Origin: Chromohalobacter nigrandesensis
GTDB lineage: Bacteria > Pseudomonadota > Gammaproteobacteria > Pseudomonadales > Halomonadaceae
Reading direction: 5' to 3'
Length of the DNA: 64,000 bases
Assembly (NCBI RefSeq): GCF_023061285.1
Contig: NZ_JAKGAM010000003.1
Coordinates: forward strand, 124,001-188,000
The position numbers and the translations under genes were made by a program. Shown piece after piece: positions 44,660 through 55,736 of the stretch. Each line of letters opens with the position of its first letter. Position 1 is the stretch's first letter. The notes under the pieces are model-generated. The model searched no databases, had not been told where the DNA came from, and worked only from the letters and a program-made list of their open reading frames with translations.

Positions 44660-45748
44660 TTAGGGAATGATCTTCTCGGCGCGCAGGCGATCGAACAGAT
44701 CGAAGAAGGCGCCACGCGTTTCGCGGAAGTGGTCGAAGCCGAAGTCGCGAGACTTGGTGGTATCGTTGACGCACTCCTGATCGCGCCCTAGATCGGCATC
44801 GGTGTGCCACCAGGACGCAAGCTTGCTGATATCCGGCTCGACCAGATCGTGCTTCGCGGCGATCTCGCGCCAGGTCGATTCGATGCCTGCCATCTGCACT
44901 TCCAGCGGCTGCATCGACTCCGGGTCGTCCGAGGCTTCGGGACCCTGAACTTCGAGACCCTGAGCCTCTAAACCAAAGTACTCGCCGATCTCGCGCCACA
45001 TCCGGCGCCAGCGGAAGACGTCGCCATTGACCGTATTGAACGCCTGGTTGGCGGCACCCGGCGTGGTGGCGGCCCACTCCATCTGCCGCGCCAGTACCAG
45101 CGCATCGGTCATGTCGGTGAGCGCGTTCCACTGGGTCTGCGAGCCCGGGAACACGAACGGCTGGCCAGTTGCCTTGCAGATCGAGGCGTAGACGGCAATC
45201 GTGGTGCCCATGTTCATGGCGTTGCCGCGGGCATAGCCGATCACGGTGTGCGGACGATGCACGTTCCAGGCGAAGCCGTGGCGCTCGGCAGCTTCGAATA
45301 GCACGTCTTCCAGCGCATAGTAGAAGTTGTCGCCCGGCACGCGCGGCTCGGATTCGCGGAATGGCGTCTCGGTGCGCCCGCTGCCATAGGCCTCGAACGA
45401 GCCCAGGTACTGCTTGGTGCCGGTGACCAGCGAGGCGTGATCGAGCTTGTCGCTGTCGAGCGCGGCGAACAGGTTGCGCATCATCTGGCTGTTGGCTTCG
45501 ACATTGGCCTTCTCGTTGTCGCGACGAATCCAGGTGCAGTAGAAGACGTGAGTGATCGGCAGGCCAGCCAGCGCCTGCTCGGTGCCCGGCTTGTCCAGCA
45601 GATCGGCGGTGACGGGAATCACGCCGCTCTGCTCGGTGGCGCGACGTGACAGACCGTAGACGGTCCAGCCGCTGGCCACCAGATAAGACGCCAGATTGCC
45701 GCCGGTGATCCCGGTGGCGCCTACAACCAATGCAGTGCCTTTACGCAT
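44660..45748 (-). CDS. SDR-family (PRISE-like) NAD(P)-dependent oxidoreductase
   Basis: 362 aa from ATG 45748 (GAGGAGGAT about 7 nt upstream). Rossmann motif VVGATGITGGNLASYL and a PRISE-type NxxYYALEDVLFEAAE active site (Tyr with a displaced Lys, here DNFYYALEDVL) resemble plant progesterone 5-beta-reductases, which reduce enones. Bacterial members are of unknown role. It is divergent from a LysR regulator that likely controls it. Confidence 0.87.
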   Translation of the reverse strand: MRKGTALVVGATGITGGNLASYLVASGWTVYGLSRRATEQSGVIPVTADLLDKPGTEQALAGLPITHVFYCTWIRRDNEKANVEANSQMMRNLFAALDSDKLDHASLVTGTKQYLGSFEAYGSGRTETPFRESEPRVPGDNFYYALEDVLFEAAERHGFAWNVHRPHTVIGYARGNAMNMGTTIAVYASICKATGQPFVFPGSQTQWNALTDMTDALVLARQMEWAATTPGAANQAFNTVNGDVFRWRRMWREIGEYFGLEAQGLEVQGPEASDDPESMQPLEVQMAGIESTWREIAAKHDLVEPDISKLASWWHTDADLGRDQECVNDTTKSRDFGFDHFRETRGAFFDLFDRLRAEKIIP

Positions 45749-45878
45749 GATCGGTATCCTCCTCGAAAACGGACAGGGACTCGGCGCCGATGCCGAGTCG
45801 ATGGGGAGAGTCTGGTAGGCTTCGATCATTGCTACAATCTAAAGCGTCGCAAATCTTTATTGCACGAGACGCAACTCG

Positions 45879-46865
45879 ATGAATTTCAATTCAATGGATC
45901 GCAACACGATGGATCTCAATGCCCTGCGCGTGTTCGAGCGGGTCGCCGCCACCGGCAGCTTCACCGCCACTGCGCGACACTTTCACCGTGCGGTGTCATC
46001 GATATCCCGCCAGATCCGCGGGCTGGAAGAGTCGCTAGGGCAACCGCTGCTGTATCGACATACCCGCGCGGTCACGCTGACCGAGGCGGGTTGGCGCTAC
46101 TACGAGGAAGTCCGCGAGATCCTGGAACGGCTCGATCTCGCCACCGAAGCCCTGGCGTATCCCGACACCGAGCCCAGCGGTGTACTGCGGATCAACGCGC
46201 CGGTCGCCTTCGGCCAACGCCAGATCGTGCCGCTGCTGCACCGCTTCCAGCGCCGCCATGCCGGGATCACTGCCGAACTGCAATTGAGCGATAATGTCGT
46301 CGACCCGGTGCGCGAGGGTAACGACATTACCTTTCGCGTCGGCGATCTAGCCGACTCCTCGCTGGTGGCGCGGCGACTGGCGCCGATGAATTACGTGGTC
46401 GCTGCGGCACCGAGCTATATCGATGCCCATGGTGAACCAGAGACGCCCGAGGCGCTGGCCGATCACAACTGCCTGCTCTATCAGGGCGAGCTGGGCCGCC
46501 AGCGCTGGTATTTCCAGGCACCGGGACAGAGCGGCTCGACCCCGTTCGAGGTCACCGGCAATCTTTACAGCAACGACGCCGAAAGCCTGCTGCGCGCCGC
46601 GCTGATGGGGCAGGGGCTAGTGCTGTTTCCCACCTGGCTGATCAATGATGCGCTCTCGCGGGGTGAGCTGGTTCCCGTTCTGGAAGCGTGGCGCGGCGAG
46701 GTCATGCCCAGCCGCCGCGACATCCACGTGTTGACCACCGAGCGCCGCCTGCGAACGCGCAAGGTGCGCGCGTTTCTGGATTATTTGCTTGAATCGCTGG
46801 AACCCCGACCCACCTGGGACCGGTGGCGTGAACGAATAGACGCTACCCGGGCAATATCGACGTGA
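45879..46865 (+). CDS. LysR-family transcriptional regulator
   Basis: 328 aa. N-terminal winged helix (LNALRVFERVAATGSFTATARHF, then SSISRQIRGLEESLGQPLLYRHTR). The effector domain is of the DhcR/CrgA-like group. ATG 45879 or ATG 45909 (codon 11) could be the start. It is 130 bp from the divergent SDR gene; an electrophile or aldehyde inducer is likely for this group but not proved. Confidence 0.88.
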   Translation: MNFNSMDRNTMDLNALRVFERVAATGSFTATARHFHRAVSSISRQIRGLEESLGQPLLYRHTRAVTLTEAGWRYYEEVREILERLDLATEALAYPDTEPSGVLRINAPVAFGQRQIVPLLHRFQRRHAGITAELQLSDNVVDPVREGNDITFRVGDLADSSLVARRLAPMNYVVAAAPSYIDAHGEPETPEALADHNCLLYQGELGRQRWYFQAPGQSGSTPFEVTGNLYSNDAESLLRAALMGQGLVLFPTWLINDALSRGELVPVLEAWRGEVMPSRRDIHVLTTERRLRTRKVRAFLDYLLESLEPRPTWDRWRERIDATRAIST

Positions 46866-47052
46866 CGCTGAGCGTCGAGGTCTAACTATTGACCAGGCAC
46901 TGGCTGCGACCGACGTTACCTTTGCGCCCCTTCCCAAGGCGCGATCTCGATGGCCCGAGGCATCACAAGATGACTCGGGCCGTTGCGTCTTGGGTCGAAC
47001 CGGCAATCGAATCGACACTCGGCTACAAGCAGAGGCGCTTGAACCGCGAGTT

Positions 47053-47376
47053 TTACGCCACCCCGTAGGCATCCACCCAATCGCCCACCGCCACTTCCGT
47101 GCACAGCGGCTGTCGATCGAACCACTCGGCCAGCGCGAGGCGATCGTCATCAGTAGCGTCAGCGTCTTTGCACGGCAGGACGAAGATGTCCAGCCGATCC
47201 GCGTCGATCCCGCCACCCATGACCAGGCCGTGCGATTCGAGTTGTGCCTCCAGAGCATCGAGAAACCGCGTCGCATCCTCTGTTCCTATCTTCTGCAAAC
47301 GGCATGACAACGCAAACCCGAGCACCGCGAATTTCCCCTTTTCCCGTACCACGCCCCCATCTTCCATCCCCGACAT
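47053..47376 (-). CDS. yggL: YggL-family ribosome-associated protein
   Basis: 107 aa from ATG 47376 (GGGGAGAAAG about 7 nt upstream). The family core is FAVLGFALSCRLQKIGTEDAT, then HGLVMGGGIDADRLDIFVLP and the ending EVAVGDWVDAYGVA. The length equals that of E. coli YggL. The protein binds the 50S subunit. A decayed 3' copy of this gene lies at 41622-41706. Confidence 0.8.
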   Translation of the reverse strand: MSGMEDGGVVREKGKFAVLGFALSCRLQKIGTEDATRFLDALEAQLESHGLVMGGGIDADRLDIFVLPCKDADATDDDRLALAEWFDRQPLCTEVAVGDWVDAYGVA

Positions 47377-47603
47377 AGCGCTTTCTCCCCGACGTCCACC
47401 TGGTGGTTTCACTGGCCCAGTCCCGCTCAGTATCGCGCGCATCTTTACCTTGCGAAGCGGCTGAGCGACACATTCCCTCAAGATATATCGGCAAGAATAA
47501 GGAAAAACTTAAATATTACCGGAAAATTAAAACGATCAGGAGAGCGGCCATTCGAGGAATGTGGCGACCGCAAGCGACGTACACACGCCACTCGCGGCTT
47601 GCC

Positions 47604-48821
47604 TTATGACGAGACGGCGGGCTGTTGCAGCGCCTCGCGCTTTTCCAGCCAGCGGCCAGTGGCGAAGATTGCGATGCCCAACAAGGCGAGCGAAGCACCC
47701 ACCAGGCCGGTGGATGACCATGCCAGGCCCGCCTTGATAGTCACGCCGGCCAGCCAGGCGCCGAGGGCGTTGGCCATGTTGAAGGCGGCGTGATTGAGCG
47801 AAGCGGCCATGGTCTGGGCGTCTTCGGCAACGTCCATCAACCGAGTCTGCATGGCGGGGGCGACGGCCATGCTGGTCCCGACCAGCGCCACGAAAAAGAA
47901 GCCTGTCCACACCGAATTGGCGGCGAAGTAGAAGCCGCCCTGTACACAGGCCACCCACAGCAGAATGATCGGAATGCCGCGCAGAAGGTTCCAGTCGGCG
48001 ATACGTGCGCCGGCAAAATTACCCAGGATGGTGCCCACCCCGAAAATCACCAGTACCAGCGGCCCCAGCGACTCGGCCATGCCGGCCTGCTCGGTGAGCG
48101 TGGGCATGACATAACTGAACACCGCGAACATCCCGCCGCACCCGAAACAGGCCACGCCCAGTGTGAATAGCACGCGCGGCTTGATCATCGCGCCCAGCTC
48201 GCGCTTGGGACTGGCCTGATGGTCGGCGGGCTGATACGGCACCCATAGGCGCACCATCAGCGCCGTCAGCAGCGCGATGCCGCCCACGCCGGCGAAGGCC
48301 GCCTGCCAGCCGATCAAATTGCCCACCCAGGTGGCCAGCGGCGCGCCGACCAGAATCGCCACTGTCAGCCCGGTCATGACCCGCGCCACCGCCCGGGCGC
48401 GTTGATCGACGGGCACCGCCGCCGCGGCCACTAGCGCCGCGACACCGAAATAGGCACCGTGCGGCAAGCCGGCGATGAAGCGTAGCCCAACGAAGGTGCC
48501 GAAATGCGGGGCCATGATGCTGGCGAAGTTGCCGAGGGCGAACAGCAGCATAAGCCCGATCAAAAGCGCCCGCTTGGGTAGCCGTGCCGCCAGGGCCGAA
48601 ATGATCGGCGCGCCGACGACGACGCCGAGCGCGTAACTGCTGATGGCATAGCCAACATCGGGTACCGCCACCTGAAGATCGTCGGCGACACGGCCCATCA
48701 ACCCCATGATGACGAATTCACCGGTGCCGATACCGAAACCGCCCAGCGCCAGGGCCAACTCCGCCAGGCGTGGGTGCGCGGCGCCACCGGAAGGCGTCGA
48801 CGCGTCTGTGGATGCGCTCAT
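47604..48821 (-). CDS. AraJ/YdhP-type MFS efflux transporter
   Basis: 405 aa, 12 membrane segments. ATG 48821 is preferred: AGGAAA lies 6 nt upstream, while the earlier in-frame ATG 48827 is too close. Drug:H+ antiporter features: GGFGIGTGEFVIMGLM, FIAGLPHGAYFGVAALVAA and a loop with PKRALLIGL. Relatives export sugars, drugs or chloramphenicol; the substrate is unknown. The 122 bp beyond its 3' side hold no feature. Confidence 0.88.
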   Translation of the reverse strand: MSASTDASTPSGGAAHPRLAELALALGGFGIGTGEFVIMGLMGRVADDLQVAVPDVGYAISSYALGVVVGAPIISALAARLPKRALLIGLMLLFALGNFASIMAPHFGTFVGLRFIAGLPHGAYFGVAALVAAAAVPVDQRARAVARVMTGLTVAILVGAPLATWVGNLIGWQAAFAGVGGIALLTALMVRLWVPYQPADHQASPKRELGAMIKPRVLFTLGVACFGCGGMFAVFSYVMPTLTEQAGMAESLGPLVLVIFGVGTILGNFAGARIADWNLLRGIPIILLWVACVQGGFYFAANSVWTGFFFVALVGTSMAVAPAMQTRLMDVAEDAQTMAASLNHAAFNMANALGAWLAGVTIKAGLAWSSTGLVGASLALLGIAIFATGRWLEKREALQQPAVSS

Positions 48822-49064
48822 GGGCATTTTCCTGTCTTGAGGTCCTGATCTTGAGGAACGTAGCGAGAAGAACCTGTCTGAAGACAACGTGTCGCGACCT
48901 ATTCGCAACCTGTGGGTCGAAACGATCGATTCTCTCAAATTTAGACCAAAGTCTAAAATATAAGCACTCTATCATCCCGCTTATTGGCGGCAATGACACA
49001 GAACATGCGCTCCGCCGCGCTTGGCCTGATAGGATCGAGTCAGGATTTCCGTGGAGTCATCGCC

Positions 49065-49649
49065 ATGCCCGAGTTGATTCGTCGCCCCTTCGTCTTTCTG
49101 CGCCATGGCCAGAGCACCAGCAACCTGAACCGTCGGATCGCCGGTCAGCGCGATGTCCCTCTCACCGCGCAAGGCGAACGAGAGGCCCGCCAGGCATCGG
49201 CGCTGCTCGGCGATGTCGCCTGGCCGTTGATCGTTGCCAGCCCGCTGGAGCGCGCCCGACGCACGGCCGAACTTGCCACCGGGCGTGACCCGCACTGTCT
49301 GATCGGAGGACTCAAGGAGCGCCATTGGGGCGAGCACGAAGAACAGCCCATTCCCGAGACGATGCCTTACCTGCTTACGCCCGAAGGCGGTGAAAGCTGG
49401 GTAGATTTCGTCACCCGCATCGTCGCCACCCTCAATGCCCTGCTCGTCGAGCACGAGACGCCGCTGATCGTCGGCCATTCCGGGTTGATCCGGGTGATCC
49501 GCTATCTCGACAGCGGCTCGCCGGACGGGCCGCGCACCGATAACGCCGTACCGCAATGGGTGGCGCCATACGGAACTCGCGGCTGGCAGATCCGCCCACT
49601 GCGTGAGCCAGACATGGCGCACTTGCCGCGCCTATCGACGATGACCTGA
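49065..49649 (+). CDS. Histidine phosphatase family protein
   Basis: 194 aa from ATG 49065 (GGAG about 8 nt upstream). Catalytic FVFLRHGQSTSN near residue 15, an Arg in SPLERARRTAELA, and the second His in LIVGHSGLIRVI near 150: the RHG/GHS pair of phosphoglycerate-mutase-like phosphatases. Substrate unknown. It is convergent with pyrC at 10 bp. Confidence 0.88.
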   Translation: MPELIRRPFVFLRHGQSTSNLNRRIAGQRDVPLTAQGEREARQASALLGDVAWPLIVASPLERARRTAELATGRDPHCLIGGLKERHWGEHEEQPIPETMPYLLTPEGGESWVDFVTRIVATLNALLVEHETPLIVGHSGLIRVIRYLDSGSPDGPRTDNAVPQWVAPYGTRGWQIRPLREPDMAHLPRLSTMT

Positions 49650-49659
49650 CGCCTGCGTG

Positions 49660-50715
49660 TCACTCGCGTCCGGCGTTGACCGACCACGCCAGCGTCTCGC
49701 CGGCCTTGAAGGGCATCAGCGTCTCGCCCTGGCCGGCGGTGCGCTCGGGCATCGTCCAGGGGCGACGCTCGAGCTCGATCTCCTCCTCGTTGAGCGCCAG
49801 GCCATAGAAGCGCGGCCCGTTCTCCGAGCAGAATGCCGCGAAATGCTCGAGCGCGCCCTCCTCTTCGAACACGTCGGCATAGACCGCCAGCGATGCCTGG
49901 GCATTGAACACCCCGGCGCAGCCGCAGGCCGTTTCCTTGGCGGCGACCACGTGCGGCGCCGAGTCGGTGCCCAGGAAGAATCGCGGATGACCACTGGCCA
50001 CCGCCGCGCGCAACGCTCGCTGGTGCTCGGCCCGCTTGAGAATCGGCAGGCAATACAGATGCGGACGAATACCGCCCACCAGCATGTCGTTGCGGTTGTG
50101 CGCCAGATGCTGCGGCGTCAGCGTTGCCGCCAGGTTGGCATCGCCCTCGAGGACATACTGCGCGGCATCGCCGGTGGTGATGTGCTCGAACACCACCTTG
50201 AGTGCTGGAAAGCGCTGGCGTAGCGGCGTCATCACCTCGTCGATGAAATACTTCTCGCGATCGAAGATGTCGATCTCGCCGCGCGTGACTTCGCCATGCA
50301 CCAGCAGCGGCATACCGATCCGCTGCATCACCTCGAGCAGCGGATAGATGTCCGCGACGTGCTTGACGCCATGCTGCGAATTGGTGGTGGCATTCGCCGG
50401 GTAGAGCTTGGCCGCCGTCAGCAAGCCGCTGGCATACCCCGCCTCGAGGGTCTCGGCGGAGACGCGCTCGTTGAGATAGCAAGTCATCAGCGGAGTAAAG
50501 TCATGACCCGCCGGCACCGCCTCGAGAATCCGCGCGCGGTAGGCCTCGGCCGCCGCCAGCGTGGTGATCGGCGGCATCAGGTTGGGCATCACGATAGCCC
50601 GTCCATAGACCCGACTGGTGGCAGGTAGCACCAGGCGCATCACGTCACCATCGCGCAGGTGAAGGTGCCAGTCGTCGGGGCGACGGATTCGCAGGCGGGT
50701 AGGGGACTCGGACAT
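49660..50715 (-). CDS. pyrC: Dihydroorotase PyrC
   Basis: 351 aa class II dihydroorotase. Metal-binding His pair in [10 protein letters not shown] (residues 17 and 19), the carboxylated Lys in [13 protein letters not shown] near 105, and [19 protein letters not shown] for the remaining ligands. It closes the pyrimidine ring precursor. ATG 50715 has AGGAGT about 6 nt upstream. It is unlinked to pyrE in function-sharing terms (25 kb apart). Confidence 0.96.
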   Translation of the reverse strand: MSESPTRLRIRRPDDWHLHLRDGDVMRLVLPATSRVYGRAIVMPNLMPPITTLAAAEAYRARILEAVPAGHDFTPLMTCYLNERVSAETLEAGYASGLLTAAKLYPANATTNSQHGVKHVADIYPLLEVMQRIGMPLLVHGEVTRGEIDIFDREKYFIDEVMTPLRQRFPALKVVFEHITTGDAAQYVLEGDANLAATLTPQHLAHNRNDMLVGGIRPHLYCLPILKRAEHQRALRAAVASGHPRFFLGTDSAPHVVAAKETACGCAGVFNAQASLAVYADVFEEEGALEHFAAFCSENGPRFYGLALNEEEIELERRPWTMPERTAGQGETLMPFKAGETLAWSVNAGRE

Positions 50716-50751
50716 GCGCGGACTCCTGATGACGATAACGGGACGAGAAAC

Positions 50752-51960
50752 TCAGTCGGCCGCCGCGGCGGCGCGACGACGTTGCAATGATACCAGCGCC
50801 ACGCCGGCAAGGAGGGCAACGCCGATGGCGAATCCTACCCCAGTGGCTTGCAGGCCGACGAATCGCGCCACCAGGCCGATGCCCACCACGGGGATCGAGA
50901 TCGCCACATAGGCGATCACGAAGAAGGTCGAGGTCACCGCGCCGCGCTGATTCAGCGGGCAGGCTGCCGCCACGGCACCCAGCCCGGCGCGAAAGGCAAT
51001 GCCCTGGCCCAAACCGACGACCAACGCCCCCAGCAGGAAAATCCACAGCGTCGCCAACGCCAATCCGGCCCCGACGATCAATGCGCCGGCGATCACCACG
51101 CCACACCCCAGCGGCAAGCGATGCGCCTCGGGCAGACGCCCCTGAACGAGCTGTCCCAGGGTCGAGGCGAAGAACACGCAACCGGCCACCAGGCCGATCG
51201 CCAGCAGGTTCGAATGCCCCAGCACCTGGCTCATGAAGGCCGGCGCGGTGGCGGTGAAGAATCCCAGCACCGCAAAGCCGGCGAACCCGGCGATCACCGC
51301 CGGCACGAACACGCCGCGCACCTCGGCGGGCACCTTGAGACGCTGGATGCGTAGGCGAATCCGGGGCGGCCGTTTCACGGTTTCCGACGCCACGGCGACG
51401 CCCAGCACGGCGATTGCCAACAGCCCCAGGTGCACGGCATACGCCAGGTGCAACGGCCACACGGCGTATTCACCCAAGGCGCCCGCGACCACCGGTCCTA
51501 ACCCCAGGCCCCCCATGTTGGCGGCGGTGGCGACGAAGGTCGCCGCACGCTTCCAGGCTTCAGGCGCCGACTCCACTACGGCCACCGTCGCCGTACCGGT
51601 GAAAATACCGGCGGAGACCCCCGACAGCACACGCCCGACCAGCAACGTGGAAAGACCATCGGCCGCAAGGAAGATAACATCGCTAAGCGCCGCTGCTGCC
51701 AAACCCGCAAACAGTAGCGGACGGCGCCCCAATTGATCCGACCAGCGTCCGGTGATCAATAACGCGGCGATGACGCCCACGGCATAGGCGGCGAAGATCA
51801 CCGTGATGACGAGCTGCGAGAAGCCGAAAGCCGACTGATAGCCCGGGTAGAGCGGTGTCGGCAACGTCGTGCCCAGCATGGTCACGAGAAACGCGAAGGC
51901 GACTCCGGCAAAGGCCAGCCGCGTCGTCGATTCCTTGGAGGGCAAACTCGAGGGGGACAT
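50752..51960 (-). CDS. MFS transporter
   Basis: 402 aa from ATG 51960 (AAGGAA about 9 nt upstream). Twelve membrane segments, with TTLPTPLYPGYQSAFGFS near the start and the inter-helix loop GRWSDQLGRRPLLFAGL. It resembles small drug/metabolite efflux members; substrate unknown. It is followed by pyrC 36 bp away on the same strand. Confidence 0.87.
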   Translation of the reverse strand: MSPSSLPSKESTTRLAFAGVAFAFLVTMLGTTLPTPLYPGYQSAFGFSQLVITVIFAAYAVGVIAALLITGRWSDQLGRRPLLFAGLAAAALSDVIFLAADGLSTLLVGRVLSGVSAGIFTGTATVAVVESAPEAWKRAATFVATAANMGGLGLGPVVAGALGEYAVWPLHLAYAVHLGLLAIAVLGVAVASETVKRPPRIRLRIQRLKVPAEVRGVFVPAVIAGFAGFAVLGFFTATAPAFMSQVLGHSNLLAIGLVAGCVFFASTLGQLVQGRLPEAHRLPLGCGVVIAGALIVGAGLALATLWIFLLGALVVGLGQGIAFRAGLGAVAAACPLNQRGAVTSTFFVIAYVAISIPVVGIGLVARFVGLQATGVGFAIGVALLAGVALVSLQRRRAAAAAD

Positions 51961-52069
51961 GCAAAAGGTTCCTTTGTCAGATGGCCCGCACCCTGCGCGA
52001 TGTCGGCAGGACACGAAGTGTATGCGATAATGCTCGTTTTCCCAGAAGCGGCTCAATCGGACACGCCCT

Positions 52070-52717
52070 ATGCCCACTCAGCTTCCGTCAAAAGGGACAC
52101 TCTACATCGTCTCCGCGCCTTCCGGCGCAGGCAAGACCAGCCTGGTACGTGCTCTGCTCGAACGCATCACGGGCATCCAGGTCAGCGTCTCGCACACCAC
52201 ACGCGCCATGCGTCCCGGCGAGCGCAACGGCGTCAACTACCACTTCGTCGACGTCACGACCTTCGAACGCCTGATCGAAAGCGGCGATTTCATCGAGTAT
52301 GCACGGGTCTTCGACAACTATTACGGTACCTCGCGCGCCGCCGTTCAGGCCCTGCTCGACGCCGGCCAGGACGTGATTCTGGAAATCGACTGGCAAGGCG
52401 CCCGCCAAGTGCGCGCGGCCTTCGACGAAGCGGTCTCGGTGTTCATCCTACCGCCTTCGCGTGAAGCGCTCCACGCGCGGCTTGCCGGGCGCGGTACCGA
52501 TGACGAGGCGACCATCGCCCGGCGCATGCGCGATGCGATCGACGAGATGTTCCACTACGCCGAATACGAGCATGTCATCGTCAACGACACCTTCGCCCAC
52601 GCACTCGACGAGCTGAGTTGTCTGGTGCATGCCGAACGCACCCGCGTGTCGCGCGTTCAGGCCGCCCAAGCGCCGCTGCTGGCAGCGCTCTTGTCACGCG
52701 TGGAAGACGTCGAGTAG
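52070..52717 (+). CDS. gmk: Guanylate kinase
   Basis: 215 aa. P-loop [18 protein letters not shown] near residue 17, then [11 protein letters not shown] and [13 protein letters not shown]. It phosphorylates GMP. It opens the gmk-rpoZ-spoT cluster and would normally follow yicC directly. It faces the MFS gene divergently. Confidence 0.96.
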   Translation: MPTQLPSKGTLYIVSAPSGAGKTSLVRALLERITGIQVSVSHTTRAMRPGERNGVNYHFVDVTTFERLIESGDFIEYARVFDNYYGTSRAAVQALLDAGQDVILEIDWQGARQVRAAFDEAVSVFILPPSREALHARLAGRGTDDEATIARRMRDAIDEMFHYAEYEHVIVNDTFAHALDELSCLVHAERTRVSRVQAAQAPLLAALLSRVEDVE

Positions 52718-52781
52718 ACTCGAAGGTCCTTCCGCAGGTCCGGCGCAAGCCGTTTTTATTTTTCGATCAAGGTTCACACTC

Positions 52782-53033
52782 ATGGCACGCGTTACCGTAG
52801 AAGATTGCCTCGACAACGTCGATAACCGTTTTCAGTTGGTGATGATCGCCACGCAGCGTTCACGTCAGCTCGCTCGCGGCTCGCGCGATTCCCAACTGGC
52901 GTGGGAAAACGACAAGCCCGCGGTCATGGCACTGCGCGAAATCGCGGCCGGCCTGGTCGATGTCAGCGTCCTCGACGAAGTCGTCGATCCGCCCGCTCCC
53001 AAGCCGCGTCCCGAGCGAGAGTACAACGACTAA
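52782..53033 (+). CDS. rpoZ: RNA polymerase omega subunit
   Basis: 83 aa. Typical [28 protein letters not shown] and the [15 protein letters not shown] helix. It starts 64 bp after gmk and precedes spoT by 27 bp. Confidence 0.96.
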   Translation: MARVTVEDCLDNVDNRFQLVMIATQRSRQLARGSRDSQLAWENDKPAVMALREIAAGLVDVSVLDEVVDPPAPKPRPEREYND

Positions 53034-53060
53034 GTCCTCTCCACTGCGAAGGCGCGCGCT

Positions 53061-55196
53061 ATGTTCACCATCGACGATCTCGCGGACCGACTCGGGGGCT
53101 ACCTACCCCCCGAGGAAATTCTGCACGTCAAGCGCGCCTTCTACTACGCCGAGCAGGCCCATGACGGCCAGCGACGGCGCTCCGGCGAGCCCTACGTCAC
53201 GCACCCGCTGGCGGTCGCCAATATCCTCGCCAACATGCACATGGACCATCAAAGCCTGATGGCCGCCATGCTGCACGATGTCATCGAAGATACCGGCGTG
53301 ACCAAGGAGGCGTTGACCCAGCAGTTCGGCGAGCCGGTCGCCGAACTGGTCGACGGCGTCTCGAAGCTGACTCAGATCACCTTCGAGGACAAGGCGGTCG
53401 CCCAGGCGGAGAACTTCCAGAAGATGGTCCTGGCGATGTCCCAGGACATCCGCGTGATCATCGTCAAGCTCGCCGACCGCCTGCACAACATGCGCACCCT
53501 CGGGGCACTGCGTCCCGACAAGAAGCGCCGCATCGCCCGCGAGACGCTGGAGATTTACGCGCGTATCGCCGGGCGCCTGGGCATCAATACCATTCGCGTC
53601 GAACTCGAGGATCTGTCCTTCCAGGCGATCCACCCGATGCGCGCCGAGCGCATCAAGCGCGCCGTCACCAAGGCGCGTGGCAATCGCCGCTCGATGATGC
53701 GCCAGCTTCAGGACACCTTGCAGAAATGCCTCGATGACGACGCGCTGGGCGGCGGCGTGGTGGGCCGCCAGAAGCATCTGCTGTCGATCTATCGCAAGAT
53801 GCGCGACCAGCGCAAACCCTTCGCCGAGATCATGGACGTGTTCGGGTTTCGCATCATCACCGATGACGTCGATACCTGCTATCGCATCCTCGGCGCGGTG
53901 CACAATCTCTACAAGCCGGTGCCGGGGCGCTTCAAGGACTACATCGCGATTCCCAAGGCCAACGGCTACCAGAGTCTGCACACCACGCTGTTCGGCCCCA
54001 GCGGGATGCCCGTCGAGGTACAGATTCGCACCCGCGAGATGGAGGCGATGGCCAACAACGGTATCGCCGCACACTGGCTGTACAAGGCCGGTCAGACCGA
54101 GCGCCCCATCGGCGCCGGCAGCCATGCCCGGGCACGCGAATGGGTCCGCGGGCTGCTCGAGATGCAGCGCCATGCCGGCAACTCACTGGAGTTCATCGAG
54201 CACGTCAAGAACGACCTGTTCCCCGACGATATCTACGTGTTCACGCCCAAGGGCGACATCATGGAGCTCCCAGGCGGCGCCACGGCCGTGGACTTCGCCT
54301 ACAGCGTGCACACCGACATCGGCAATAGCTGCATCGCCTGCCGCATCGACCGCCATCTGGCGCCGCTGTCCTCGACCCTGGAAAGCGGCCAGACGCTGGA
54401 GATCATCACCGCTCCCGGTGCGCGGCCCAACCTGGCCTGGCTCAACTTCGTGGTCACCGCCAAGGCGCGCTCAGCGATCCGTCATGCCCTCAAGCATCAA
54501 CAACGCACCGAGTCCGTGCAGCTGGGGCGGCGCCTGCTCAACCGCGCGCTGAGCGCCTTCGAAACCAGCCTCGAGGAGCTGCCCGAGCATCGCTTGACAG
54601 CGATACTCGAGGAGCTCGACCTCAGGCACGAGGACGACCTGCTCGAATCGATCGGGCTCGGCACACGCATGGCCTACGCCATCGCGCGCCGCCTGCTGGA
54701 ATGCCACGCGCCGGAAACGGCCGAGGAAGTCGCCACGGCATCGCGTTCCGGGATGCCGATCGTGATCAACGGCGCCGAAGGCATGATCATCAGCTTCGCA
54801 CGCTGCTGTTATCCGCTGCCCGGCGATCCCATCGTCGGCCATCTTTCGGTCGGCAAGGGAATCGTGGTGCACCGCCACGAGTGTGGTAACCTGCGGGAAC
54901 TGCGTGACGACCCCGACAAACTGTTTGCCCTGGAGTGGTCGCAGCAGATCGATCAAGATTTCCCGGTGGCGCTGCGCCTGCATGTCGAGACACGGCGCGG
55001 CCTGGTCGCCGAGCTGGCCGGCCTGGTGACCGACGCCGACGCCAACATCGAACGCATCGGCATCGAGGAACGCGATGCACGCCTGTCGATCGTCAACCTG
55101 ACGCTGGCCGTCCACGACCGCGTGCATCTAGCAAGTATCATGAAACGACTGCGCAACCTGCCCCACGTCGGCAAGATCACTCGCGTTCGCAGTTGA
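53061..55196 (+). CDS. spoT: Bifunctional (p)ppGpp synthetase/hydrolase SpoT
   Basis: 711 aa. Hydrolase HD domain ([28 protein letters not shown]), synthetase domain ([37 protein letters not shown]), TGS domain near 390 ([22 protein letters not shown]), and a C-terminal ACT domain ([18 protein letters not shown]). All hydrolase HD residues are present, so it can degrade the alarmone. It is the main stress switch of the core cluster. Confidence 0.96.
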   Translation: MFTIDDLADRLGGYLPPEEILHVKRAFYYAEQAHDGQRRRSGEPYVTHPLAVANILANMHMDHQSLMAAMLHDVIEDTGVTKEALTQQFGEPVAELVDGVSKLTQITFEDKAVAQAENFQKMVLAMSQDIRVIIVKLADRLHNMRTLGALRPDKKRRIARETLEIYARIAGRLGINTIRVELEDLSFQAIHPMRAERIKRAVTKARGNRRSMMRQLQDTLQKCLDDDALGGGVVGRQKHLLSIYRKMRDQRKPFAEIMDVFGFRIITDDVDTCYRILGAVHNLYKPVPGRFKDYIAIPKANGYQSLHTTLFGPSGMPVEVQIRTREMEAMANNGIAAHWLYKAGQTERPIGAGSHARAREWVRGLLEMQRHAGNSLEFIEHVKNDLFPDDIYVFTPKGDIMELPGGATAVDFAYSVHTDIGNSCIACRIDRHLAPLSSTLESGQTLEIITAPGARPNLAWLNFVVTAKARSAIRHALKHQQRTESVQLGRRLLNRALSAFETSLEELPEHRLTAILEELDLRHEDDLLESIGLGTRMAYAIARRLLECHAPETAEEVATASRSGMPIVINGAEGMIISFARCCYPLPGDPIVGHLSVGKGIVVHRHECGNLRELRDDPDKLFALEWSQQIDQDFPVALRLHVETRRGLVAELAGLVTDADANIERIGIEERDARLSIVNLTLAVHDRVHLASIMKRLRNLPHVGKITRVRS

Positions 55197-55204
55197 CACC
55201 ATGG

Positions 55205-55241
55205 CGACCGACCCGCCGCCAACAGAGCGGCGGGTCGGTCG
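55205..55241 (+). terminator. Terminator of the gmk-rpoZ-spoT operon
   Basis: Perfect 15-bp stem (55205-55219 with 55227-55241), 7-nt loop, then TTTCGTTTTC. It starts 8 bp after the spoT stop. Confidence 0.92.
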
Positions 55242-55345
55242 TTTCGTTTTCACTACGCCCGTCGCGCCCGCTCACGCGGACGCGACGGTGTCGTTATTTT
55301 TGTCCATCGCAATGCGCACACCGCATAACGACAAGGAGCCATACC

Positions 55346-55735
55346 ATGAGCAACAAAGCCGTCATCAATACCGAGCAGGCGCCGGCCGCTATCGGCCCCT
55401 ACTCGCAGGCCATCAAGGCCGGCAATACGGTATACATGTCCGGGCAGATTCCGCTCGACCCCAAGACCATGGAACTGACCTCCCAAGAGTTCGAGGCCCA
55501 GGCGCGCCAGGTCTTCACCAATCTGCAGGCCGTCTGCCACGAAGCCGCCGGCTCGATGCAGGACATCGTCAAGCTCAATATCTACCTGACCGACCTGAGC
55601 AACTTCGCCGTGGTCAACCAGATCATGGAGGAGTACTTCCAGGCCCCCTATCCGGCCCGCGCAGCAGTCGGCGTCAAGGAACTACCCAAGGGCAGCCAAG
55701 TGGAAGCCGAAGCCGTCATGGTCATCGGTGACTGA
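55346..55735 (+). CDS. ridA: Reactive intermediate/imine deaminase RidA
   Basis: 129 aa from ATG 55346 (AAGGAG 8 nt upstream). Family features: [25 protein letters not shown], then [17 protein letters not shown], then the essential Arg in [15 protein letters not shown]. It removes toxic 2-aminoacrylate-type imines. Confidence 0.95.
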   Translation: MSNKAVINTEQAPAAIGPYSQAIKAGNTVYMSGQIPLDPKTMELTSQEFEAQARQVFTNLQAVCHEAAGSMQDIVKLNIYLTDLSNFAVVNQIMEEYFQAPYPARAAVGVKELPKGSQVEAEAVMVIGD

Positions 55736-55736
55736 G